Assembly: GCA_030043285.1 (NCBI GenBank)
Contig: JASHXZ010000288.1
Span: 1-9,404 of the forward strand
Direction: 5' to 3'
Length of the DNA stretch: 9,404 nucleotides
Source of the DNA: Xanthobacteraceae bacterium
GTDB taxonomy: Bacteria > Pseudomonadota > Alphaproteobacteria > Rhizobiales > Xanthobacteraceae
Positions within the stretch are counted from its first letter, which is position 1. Every line of letters begins with the position of its first letter. A program made the translations under genes and the position numbers. The notes beneath the pieces are model-generated. The model was not told the DNA's origin, did not search any database, and was given only the letters and a program-made list of their open reading frames with translations. This document shows positions 1 to 6,228 of the stretch, piece after piece.

Positions 1-663
1 ACCCTCGTAGGCACCGTGGTTGGCGGCAACGAGCATATTGGCGTTTTCCTCGACAACGCGACGAGAAACGTTGTTCGTCTTCAGGTCGGGCAAGGAGTCG
101 CGGGCTGGACCCTGCGCGACGTTCAATCCCGTACGGCCACATTCAAAAAGGACCAACGTCAGACCATGCTGGAGCTGCCGTCTCGTAACGGACGGCAGGA
201 GCCGCCGCAAATCTTGGCGAATCAGCCCGCGCCACGGCCGTTGCCGGCCGCCGGGCGCGGTACGCCGCACAGACAAACCCGTCCGCCAGACGCCTCCAAG
301 CGAGAATCGAGCGCACCAGTCGCTTCCACGCATGAGGACGGCGGTGCAGCCACAAGCAGCGGAACATGGCGTGACGGCGACGGGCAATTGATCAATCCGC
401 CAAAATCGTCAGTACCTGTGGTGAACGCGGTCGATACCCCGGCGGCGGAAGGGGCGACGGCTTGGACCGACGGGGACGGCGAGACGATTGCCCCTCCCCC
501 CTCTTATCGGGCCGCGAACGACGGACAGCCTCCAGCGCCGAAAGCTGCGAACTGGCGTGACGGCGACGGTCAGATGATCGAGCCTCCAGCCGAGTCGACA
601 GGCTTTGGGGGTGGAAGATGGGTGGATGGCGACGGACAGTTTGTGTCCCCGCCATCAAGATAA
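1..663 (+). CDS. GspC/GspN-like T2SS protein (type II secretion system protein N-like), 5' partial, with C-terminal WxDGDG repeats
   Basis: The reading frame is open from base 1 and ends at TAA 661-663, giving 220 visible residues; the N-terminus lies outside the window. The first ~60 residues (starting TLVGTVVGGNEHIGVFLDN, with VVRLQVGQGVAGW and LRDVQSR further on) resemble the homology-region domain of GspC/GspN/PilP-type proteins. That domain is a small periplasmic beta-sandwich that in GspC contacts the secretin N0 domain. After it comes a low-complexity Pro/Ala-rich stretch, then four copies of W-x-D-G-D-G-[QE]-x-[IV]-x-P-P ending two residues before the stop. No PDZ domain or coiled coil, the usual C-terminal ends of GspC, is visible. 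The T2SS genes next door support a role as connector between the inner-membrane platform and the secretin. The family call is from motif resemblance only; it could also be a PilP-like protein. It is convergent with the Sel1 gene. Confidence 0.72.
   Translation, partial: TLVGTVVGGNEHIGVFLDNATRNVVRLQVGQGVAGWTLRDVQSRTATFKKDQRQTMLELPSRNGRQEPPQILANQPAPRPLPAAGRGTPHRQTRPPDASKRESSAPVASTHEDGGAATSSGTWRDGDGQLINPPKSSVPVVNAVDTPAAEGATAWTDGDGETIAPPPSYRAANDGQPPAPKAANWRDGDGQMIEPPAESTGFGGGRWVDGDGQFVSPPSR
367..654 (+). repeat. Four-copy WxDGDG peptide repeat encoded in the GspC/N-like gene
   Basis: Four 12-residue units lie at 367-402 (WRDGDGQLINPP), 463-498 (WTDGDGETIAPP), 553-588 (WRDGDGQMIEPP) and 619-654 (WVDGDGQFVSPP). 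W-to-W spacing is 32, 30 and 22 residues. Trp, Asp-Gly-Asp-Gly and the Pro-Pro are invariant, while the linkers between units differ in sequence and are rich in Pro, Ala and Ser. Units 1 and 3 share an identical 17-base stretch, whereas the others differ at many codon positions; this suggests the peptide is under selection rather than being a recent DNA duplication. The DGDG cores recall acidic calcium-binding loops, but the full spacing of an EF-hand or dockerin loop is not present, so the function is unknown. Confidence 0.85.
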
Positions 664-699
664 GAAGCGCCGCTGGAGCGACGCTGCAGTTTCCTCCGG

Positions 700-724
700 G
701 CCGCTGAGCTCCCGAGAGCGCGGC
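700..724. terminator. Possible bidirectional hairpin between convergent genes
   Basis: In the 73-bp gap between the stops of the GspC/N-like gene (663) and the Sel1 gene (737) lies an inverted repeat. An outer stem GCCGC/GCGGC (700-704 and 720-724) and an inner stem GCTC/GAGC (708-711 and 716-719) enclose a CCGA loop, with a 3-base TGA bulge on one side. It is GC-rich and well placed to end transcription from both sides. There is no run of T after it on either strand, so it is not a classical intrinsic terminator. Confidence 0.3.
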
Positions 725-736
725 TAAGTCAACGCA

Positions 737-1213
737 TCAACGCGCTCGGTACCAGCCGACTGCCATTCGTTGAGCCGTTTTGATTTGCGCGTCAGTCATT
801 TTGGACGCTATTGCATCACGCATCCTGGTTTTGAAATCGCCGTCTTCACCCACAGCCTGGGACGCGGACAGGTTGAGCCACATGTAAGCCAGCAGGTAGT
901 CCCTGGGGACGCCCTCGCCCTTGTTGTACATCATGGCGAGCTGGTACTGAGCGAAGCCCTCGCCCTGAACTGCGGCACGATAGAACCACTTGGCGGCCAG
1001 ATAGAAATCCTGCGGAACGCCGCGGCCGTTCAAATAAAGCCAGCCTAGCCGAGCCTCCGCGACAACGTTGCCCCGCGCCGCCCGCGCCTCGATGGAGCCG
1101 GCCGTTGCGTAAGGTGACAAAGCAGAGGCGACATGCAGGTGGGCCGCGAAGGCGCTGGTGCTACCGGCGAACATCAACAAGGCTATTGTCGCATAACGCC
1201 CAAAGCTAGCCAT
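737..1213 (-). CDS. Exported Sel1-repeat (SLR/TPR-like) protein
   Basis: This is a 158-residue protein when started at ATG 1213. A GGGAGG ribosome-binding site lies 7 bases before that ATG; the in-frame GTG at 1228 would place this site inside the gene. The N-terminus (MASFGRYATIALLMFAG, then STSAFA before AHLHV) is a typical Sec signal peptide with a likely cut after Ala-Phe-Ala, so the product should be periplasmic or secreted. The mature part has about two Sel1-like repeats: A-x-L-G-W-L-Y-L-N-G-R-G-V-P-Q-D followed by A-x-K-W-F-Y-R-A-A, then YQLAMMYNKGEGVPRDY with AYMWLNLSA. Sel1 repeats form alpha-helical solenoids that bind proteins or peptidoglycan-associated partners. The gene has the same orientation as gspD and gspO and lies ~170 bp downstream of gspO. 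Its role is unknown; it could be a T2SS accessory factor, a substrate or an unrelated neighbour. Confidence 0.85.
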   Translation of the reverse strand: MASFGRYATIALLMFAGSTSAFAAHLHVASALSPYATAGSIEARAARGNVVAEARLGWLYLNGRGVPQDFYLAAKWFYRAAVQGEGFAQYQLAMMYNKGEGVPRDYLLAYMWLNLSASQAVGEDGDFKTRMRDAIASKMTDAQIKTAQRMAVGWYRAR

Positions 1214-1386
1214 CGATGGCCCTCCCACGCGGTTTGTCGATCACCGCGCTGCCAGTCTACACCGTCGCTGCGTATTGTGCCACGCCGCTGCGCTGCAACT
1301 TCGTGGCAAACCGGAAGCTCCGGACGCGCTCTAGCCAATAGGTCAATCGTTCGACGATACCGTTGCCATCCCGATCGCCAATAGGA
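1214..1386. other. Gap between gspO and the Sel1 gene; no gene seen
   Basis: I see no convincing coding frame or RNA gene here. On the minus strand it contains the Sel1 ribosome-binding site (GGGAGG, complement of about 1221-1226). It also holds two copies of the 9-mer GCCAATAGG (plus-strand reading) at 1334-1342 and 1377-1385. No strong -35/-10 pair stands out. The Sel1 gene could be read from a weak local promoter or by read-through from gspD-gspO. Confidence 0.5.
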
Positions 1387-1992
1387 CTAGAGAAAAATTC
1401 TCTGCACGAAGGTGGTGTCGAGGAGCCATGCCAGCCAAATGGCCGGCGCAAAGAACAACCCGAACGGCACACGCGTGGCGGCGGTGAACTTGCGGCCACG
1501 CAGCATGTCAAGCATTACCGCGGCAAGCGCAGATAGCGCCGCGATATCGATGGCAAGCGCAACCGCCGTCCAGCCAAGCCATGCTCCGGCAACGGCGGCG
1601 AGCTTGACGTCGCCGAGCCCTATTCCCTCGCGGCCGCGTAGCCACCGATAGAGAGTGCGAAAGGCAAGAAACAGCAGCGCCACGACGAGGCCGCGCCCCG
1701 CCGCGCCCGCCACGTTCGCTACCCACCGACCCGGCGGCGCCACCACCGCAGCCGCGGCAAGTCCCAGTACCAAACCGGCCAGCACCAGTTCGTTGGGAAT
1801 CAGGAAATGACGTGCATCGATGACCGCAATTGCGATCATCACCAGGGCAAGTCCGGCGCCCAGAATACCCGACAATCCCGGTGCGGTCAGCAGGCTGACG
1901 ACCATGGTGAAGAGCCCGGCGGCGCCCCATGCGGCGAGCGTCAGCGGCGAAGAAAAGACGCGGGAGACAATCCGCCTGATCTGTTCGGGCAT
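1387..1992 (-). CDS. gspO: GspO prepilin peptidase (A24 family, peptidase domain only)
   Basis: This is a 201-residue integral membrane aspartic peptidase. It should cut the leader peptides of the GspG, H, I and J pseudopilins on the cytoplasmic side of the inner membrane. The two catalytic aspartates are visible: D59 in AVIDARHFLIPNE (family pattern Asp followed by Leu/Ile-Pro-Asn) and D128 in GIGLGDVKL (family pattern G-x-G-D-x-K). Several hydrophobic segments span the chain, and VPFGLFFAPAIW near the end matches the usual C-terminal motif. The start at ATG 1992 leaves 40 bases after the gspD stop; the open frame runs further upstream, but only as a shadow of gspD. No good ribosome-binding site is seen, so translation may be coupled to gspD. 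Classical PilD/GspO proteins are about 270-290 residues because of an N-terminal methyltransferase domain with a zinc-binding Cys cluster. That half is absent here. Confidence 0.92.
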   Translation of the reverse strand: MPEQIRRIVSRVFSSPLTLAAWGAAGLFTMVVSLLTAPGLSGILGAGLALVMIAIAVIDARHFLIPNELVLAGLVLGLAAAAVVAPPGRWVANVAGAAGRGLVVALLFLAFRTLYRWLRGREGIGLGDVKLAAVAGAWLGWTAVALAIDIAALSALAAVMLDMLRGRKFTAATRVPFGLFFAPAIWLAWLLDTTFVQRIFL

Positions 1993-2032
1993 TCGATCAT
2001 GGTAGCGCGGTCCGTCCGGACCAAAAAGCGAC

Positions 2033-4381
2033 TCAGCGGACGAATTGCGGATCTCGGAACAGCGTCGGTCCGGGCGGGAACGCATTGTCGGCCGAGCCGC
2101 GCAACTTGGCCCGCAATTCCTCCGCGACTTTGGCGGCATCGACGCTGTTCCGGATGATCTGCGGTTGGATAAAGACGATGAGTTCGGTGCGCTGTGTCGA
2201 GCGATCATTCGTGGAAAACAGGTCGCCGACGCCGGGGAGTTCTTCGAGGACCGGAATGCCATTGCGCGTGCGGGACTGTTGTTCGGTGATCAAGCCGCCC
2301 AGCAGCACCGTCTGTCCGCTGGCGATTGCAATCGCGCTCTTGATCTGCTGCTGCGATACCGTCGGAGTCAGATTCGCGGTGGTACCGGTGCCGACGACGC
2401 CGCTGACTTCCTGCTCGACGTCAAGCGTCACATTGCCGTTGATGTTGACCCGGGGCAGCACCCGCAAAATGACGCCGGTATTGATGTAGTTGATGGAATT
2501 AACGACAGTAGTCGAGGAACTGCTTGTAGCCGCAAGCACATTGGCGCTCCCAGTTTCGACCGGTACCTGATCGCCCACCAACAGCGTCGCCTCCTGATTA
2601 TCGAGCACCACGACCGACGGCGACGACAGCACCTTGACGTCGGTGATGGCACGCAATGCATTGATGACCACGCTCGGATTTGCCTGCGAGCCCAGCAGGA
2701 AATTGCCGCCGGGCAGGATCGCAGCAAGCGTTTGAGGACTGATAGTGGCGCCGGTTGACGACGTCGACGCCGCCGTAGAGCCGCTGGCCTGAGTGTTGAA
2801 GCCGATCGATCCTTGGGGATTGTTGTTCTGGAGGAAATACTCGACGCCGTATTGCAGATCGTTGCTGAGCGTGACTTGGGCGATGGTGGCGTGGATCGCC
2901 ACTTGCAGCTGCGGCCGGTCGAGTCGCGTGAGCGTTTGCTCGATGAGCCGGTAATTCTCCTGGCTGGCGTAGATCACCAACGAGTTGTTGGCGACGTCGG
3001 CCGCGATCCTGATGCCGGGTAGAATGATCGAGGTCGGTCCTTTCGCGCTCTCCGAGCCGAAGGCGCCGGTTCCGACGGCGCTACTGCCGGACCCACTGAC
3101 GAGGCCCTGGCTGTTGCCGAAGCCACTGCCCAGGTTGCCGAGCTGAATCCCGGCGGAGCCGCCGCCACCGCCAGCCCCGACGGCTCCGGTGCCACTCTGG
3201 GCAGTGGCGGCCGCTCCACCGCCCTGTTGACCGCCGAAAATGCCGCCGCTCGACGCAGTGGCCGTACCTGAACCCGGCGCGATCTGGTTCACCGGAGACT
3301 CGAGACCTTGTTGTTGCCGGGCGCCGAACAAATCGCCAAGCACCTTCGCGATCGATCGGGCATCGCCGTAGCGCAGCCGATAGACGTGAACGGACGCGCC
3401 GGCGTTGTTTGCCTGGTCCAGGCGTTTGATCCAGATCGCGGCCTGTTTCAGGAGGTTCGGCTTGCGTGCAACGACCAGGACCGCGTTGAGGCGGGCGACC
3501 GGCTGCAGCGTGACCAGGGTTTGATTAAGGCCGCCCTCCCCGTTCTCCATGATTTTGTCGAGTTCCTTGATCATCTCCTCGGGTGCGGCGTTTTCCAAGG
3601 GATAAATGCCCACGGATTGTCCGCGCATCCAGTCGACATCAAAGCTCAATATGGTCTCGACGGCGGCTTTTCGGTCGGGGCCGTTGCCTTCCACCAGGAT
3701 CAGATTATGTCCCACGTCGGCGCGCGCCATCCCGGCCTTGATGGCGAAGCTGTCGAGCAGTTTGAGAATGTTCTGCGCCGAGGTGTAACGCAGCGGCACG
3801 ACGCTGATGCCGAAGCCGCCTTCTTGATCGGCACCAGCGGCCGTGGCGGGGGCGCTGCCAGCAGCGTCGCCCGACGGGATCAGCCGGTATCCATGGGCTC
3901 CGTCCGCGACCAGCACCACATTGCTCATGCGCAGCGCATTTTCGAGCACGGGAATGAGGTCGCGCTTGGGCACCGACCGGCCGGATGAGATCGTCACCGT
4001 GCCCTGCACACGCGGGTCGATGGTATAGCCGACCTTGAGAATGTCGCCGAGGATGACCTTTGCGACGGTCGTTACCGCAGTGTTCTCGAAATTCAGTTCA
4101 TAGCCTTCGCCACTGTCGGACGCCTCCGCCGGGGCGGCCGCCATCGTGTCTTCATGGCCATAATAGCTGGCCCCCGCCGCCGGTGGCTGTGCAACTGCGG
4201 GTTGCGCAACCTGTTCGGGAAAACGAGGATCCAAATTGGTGCTTTGGACGGTGTCGAAGGGGTCGGGCTGATGCTGCAGCCCCTTATAGCCGCCCAAACT
4301 AGTCAGGTCGCAGCCCACAAGCAGGCCGCAGGCCAGACCCGCCGCGACGCACGTACCGACCGAACGGCGAAGATTGACCAC
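2033..4381 (-). CDS. gspD: GspD, T2SS outer-membrane secretin, lipoprotein form
   Basis: This 782-residue protein forms the multimeric outer-membrane channel of the T2SS. The start is GTG at 4381, the only in-frame candidate, with an in-frame TAA 15 bases before it. A lipoprotein signal peptide follows, with lipobox LVGC at residues 21-24. Domains in order: N0 (~94-168), N1 (~190-252), N2 (~254-322), and N3 (~330-490) split by a Gly/Ser-rich insert (~355-450). The secretin barrel (~490-745) contains VGDQVPVETGS (602-612) and the family signature GLITEQQ...PVLEELPGVGDLF...TELIVFIQPQII (~696-743). The C-terminal tail after the barrel is short (~37 residues). A lipid anchor could let the secretin reach the outer membrane without a separate pilotin, as known for XpsD-type secretins. 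It is divergent from gspE and followed by gspO. Confidence 0.97.
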   Translation of the reverse strand: MVNLRRSVGTCVAAGLACGLLVGCDLTSLGGYKGLQHQPDPFDTVQSTNLDPRFPEQVAQPAVAQPPAAGASYYGHEDTMAAAPAEASDSGEGYELNFENTAVTTVAKVILGDILKVGYTIDPRVQGTVTISSGRSVPKRDLIPVLENALRMSNVVLVADGAHGYRLIPSGDAAGSAPATAAGADQEGGFGISVVPLRYTSAQNILKLLDSFAIKAGMARADVGHNLILVEGNGPDRKAAVETILSFDVDWMRGQSVGIYPLENAAPEEMIKELDKIMENGEGGLNQTLVTLQPVARLNAVLVVARKPNLLKQAAIWIKRLDQANNAGASVHVYRLRYGDARSIAKVLGDLFGARQQQGLESPVNQIAPGSGTATASSGGIFGGQQGGGAAATAQSGTGAVGAGGGGGSAGIQLGNLGSGFGNSQGLVSGSGSSAVGTGAFGSESAKGPTSIILPGIRIAADVANNSLVIYASQENYRLIEQTLTRLDRPQLQVAIHATIAQVTLSNDLQYGVEYFLQNNNPQGSIGFNTQASGSTAASTSSTGATISPQTLAAILPGGNFLLGSQANPSVVINALRAITDVKVLSSPSVVVLDNQEATLLVGDQVPVETGSANVLAATSSSSTTVVNSINYINTGVILRVLPRVNINGNVTLDVEQEVSGVVGTGTTANLTPTVSQQQIKSAIAIASGQTVLLGGLITEQQSRTRNGIPVLEELPGVGDLFSTNDRSTQRTELIVFIQPQIIRNSVDAAKVAEELRAKLRGSADNAFPPGPTLFRDPQFVR
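3032..3319 (-). repeat. Gly/Ser/Ala-rich low-complexity insert in the GspD N3 domain
   Basis: Residues ~355-450 of GspD are dominated by Gly, Ser, Ala and Gln, including GGQQGGG, GAGGGGGSAG and SGSGSSAVGTG. They lie between the N3 first half (VYRLRYGDARSIAKVLGDLFG) and its second half (IRIAADVANNSLVIYAS). Glycine- and serine-rich loops at this place are known in GspD secretins and line the periplasmic constriction. The length here, about 95 residues, looks generous. Confidence 0.7.
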
Positions 4382-4430
4382 CCTCGTACCACCGACTTAC
4401 TATTGCACTAAATCTACCCCATTACCTCAA
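4374..4430. promoter_or_regulatory. Candidate divergent, overlapping promoters for gspD and gspE
   Basis: The 106 bases between the gspD start (4381) and the gspE start (4488) are more AT-rich than their surroundings. For gspE, TTGACC (4374-4379, inside the first gspD codons) and TACTAT (4398-4403) are spaced by 18 bases. For gspD on the minus strand, TTGAGG (4430-4425) and TGCAAT (4407-4402) are spaced by 17. The two -10 boxes overlap by two bases, which would make the promoters compete. All boxes are imperfect matches to the housekeeping consensus, so this is a proposal from spacing and context only. Confidence 0.35.
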
Positions 4431-4487
4431 GTTTATGGAATTGGTGCGGCGTTAGTCAAGAACCCGACGGGTGTGGCGAGTTCGGCA

Positions 4488-6224
4488 ATGAGCGAAGTCT
4501 TCTCCAGTAGAGCTTCCGATAACCTGCGCCGACGCGACCCGCCGCAGCCCGGCGATCTGTTGCAAAACTTCTATCAACGCCTGTGCGATCGAGGATTGCT
4601 GGCCGGCGACACTGCGCTCCGCTTCAACATCGCGGAGGCGCGTCGGAACGGCAAGCCGCTGCAAAAACTATGGCAATTGAGCGAAACCTCGGCCCAAGAG
4701 TTCGCCGACGAAGTGGCGAACTTCTTCGCCCTGCCCCGGTTTGGCCTGGCCGAGCTCATGGCGGCACCGTCCCTTGCGGACAAGTTTTCTCAACGTTTTC
4801 TGCGCGAGGCCTGCGTTTTTCCCTGTCAGGGCCGCGGCGGCAGCGCGCTCCTCGTCGTCGCCGACCCCACCGAAACGGCGGCGGTTCGCGCCGCGGAAAT
4901 CGTTCTCGGCGGGGCGGTAGAGATCGCGGTCGCATCGTTCGAGGACGTCGCAACCGCGCTTACCAGCCGGCTGGAGGACAAGATCTCGCCGGAGGCCGCC
5001 GCGGCGCTGCAACGCGCCGATGACGACGTCGAAAGCCTGCGCGATCTGGCGAGCGGCGCTCCCGTGGTCCGGGCCGTTAACGATCTTCTGGAACGCGCCG
5101 TCGAATTGCGCGCGACCGACATTCACATCGAACCCTTCGAGACGCACCTCATCATCCGCCTGCGGGTCGACGGCCTGCTCCGAAACCTGCCGGTGCCCGC
5201 CGGCGTGCCGCCGCAAGCGATCATTTCGCGCGTCAAGATCTTGGCCGGCTTGAACATTGCGGAGCGCCGCCTGCCGCAAGACGGCGCCGCTCGTCAGCAG
5301 GTCAGCGGCGTCGACCTCGACATTCGCGTCGCCACGGTGCCAACCCAGCACGGCGAGTCGGCGGTACTGCGTTTGCTGCCGAAGAACCGGAGCCTGCTCG
5401 ATATCGGCAAGCTCGGCATGGCCGGCACCGATGAAGCGAAGATCAGCCGGCTGCTAAAGCTGCCGCACGGGATGATCGTCATTACCGGCCCGACCGGCAG
5501 TGGCAAAACGACCACGCTGGCAACGATGCTCAGCATTCTCAACGACACCTCGCGGAAGATCCTGACCATCGAGGATCCCGTGGAATATGAGATCGAAGGC
5601 ATCAACCAATCGCAGATCAAGCCGGCCATCGGATTGACCTTCGCCGCTGCCCTGCGCGCGTTTCTTCGTCATGATCCCGACGTAATCATGGTCGGCGAGG
5701 TGCGCGACCCCGAAACCGCCCACATCGCCGTGCACGCTGCCCTGACGGGGCACCTTGTGTTGACGACGCTGCATACCGAGACGGCCGCTGCGGCAATCCC
5801 ACGGTTGCTCGACCTCGGCCTCGAGGGCTTTCTGCTGGCCTCGACGCTGCGCGGCGTGATCGCGCAACGTCTGGTCCGAATCCTATGCGATCGCTGCAAG
5901 CGCAGTCGCAACCTCGACCACCAGGACTTTGACGCCGATCCGCGATACGCCGCACTCGGTTTCCACATCGGGGAAACCATCCACGAACCGAAAGGGTGTG
6001 ACCGCTGCGGCGGCACCGGTTATCGCGGGCGCAACGGCGTTTTCGAGATTATCGAAATGAATGAAGAAATTCGCGGCCTGATCGGCAAGAAGACCAACTC
6101 CCAGGAGATCGAGCGCGCCGCGCTAGCTGACGGGCTGACGACGATGCTGGACGACGCCGTTGCCAAGTGCCGCGCTGGGATCACCTCGCCGGCCGAGGCG
6201 CTGCGAGTCGTGGCGCTGCGGTGA
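4488..6224 (+). CDS. gspE: GspE, T2SS assembly ATPase
   Basis: This 578-residue cytoplasmic ATPase powers pseudopilus assembly with GspF and GspL. An N-terminal T2SSE domain (~20-160) would bind GspL. The catalytic core has Walker A GPTGSGKTTT (334-343), the Asp box TIEDPVEY (360-367), Walker B VIMVGEVRD (399-407, catalytic Glu404) and the His box TGHLVLTTLHT (420-430). The C-terminal zinc-binding tetracysteine is complete: C467-x2-C470 and C504-x2-C507. I chose ATG 4488, preceded by GGCGAG at 7 bases. The frame is open back to 4374, but that extension would cover the gspD start and the shared promoter region and has no family character. GTG 4473 is an alternative. The stop is 4 bases before the gspF start. 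Confidence 0.97.
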   Translation: MSEVFSSRASDNLRRRDPPQPGDLLQNFYQRLCDRGLLAGDTALRFNIAEARRNGKPLQKLWQLSETSAQEFADEVANFFALPRFGLAELMAAPSLADKFSQRFLREACVFPCQGRGGSALLVVADPTETAAVRAAEIVLGGAVEIAVASFEDVATALTSRLEDKISPEAAAALQRADDDVESLRDLASGAPVVRAVNDLLERAVELRATDIHIEPFETHLIIRLRVDGLLRNLPVPAGVPPQAIISRVKILAGLNIAERRLPQDGAARQQVSGVDLDIRVATVPTQHGESAVLRLLPKNRSLLDIGKLGMAGTDEAKISRLLKLPHGMIVITGPTGSGKTTTLATMLSILNDTSRKILTIEDPVEYEIEGINQSQIKPAIGLTFAAALRAFLRHDPDVIMVGEVRDPETAHIAVHAALTGHLVLTTLHTETAAAAIPRLLDLGLEGFLLASTLRGVIAQRLVRILCDRCKRSRNLDHQDFDADPRYAALGFHIGETIHEPKGCDRCGGTGYRGRNGVFEIIEMNEEIRGLIGKKTNSQEIERAALADGLTTMLDDAVAKCRAGITSPAEALRVVALR

Positions 6225-6228
6225 TGCC

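Noticed and set aside
1389..1403. AGAGAA/TTCTCT hairpin at the end of gspO
   Set aside because: It is a weak AT-rich 6-bp stem inside the last codons of gspO with no following T-run; likely chance.
2009..2022. GGTCC/GGACC inverted repeat between gspD and gspO as a terminator
   Set aside because: The stem is only 5 bp and the T-run precedes rather than follows it on the gspD-gspO strand.
1993..2262. N-terminal extension of the gspO frame into gspD
   Set aside because: The extra 90 residues are Arg/Ser-rich shadow sequence overlapping the conserved GspD C-terminus; the peptidase proper starts at ATG 1992.
2045..2758. Long open frame (237 codons) on the plus strand opposite gspD
   Set aside because: It lies entirely antisense to the secretin barrel, has no family character, and is a GC-rich codon shadow.
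3308..3988. 226-codon open frame on the plus strand opposite the GspD N-domains
   Set aside because: It is the mirror of well-recognised N0-N3 secretin sequence; no motif or ribosome-binding site supports it.
4374..4487. N-terminal extension of GspE
   Set aside because: It would overlap the gspD start and the likely promoters, and the added residues do not resemble GspE.
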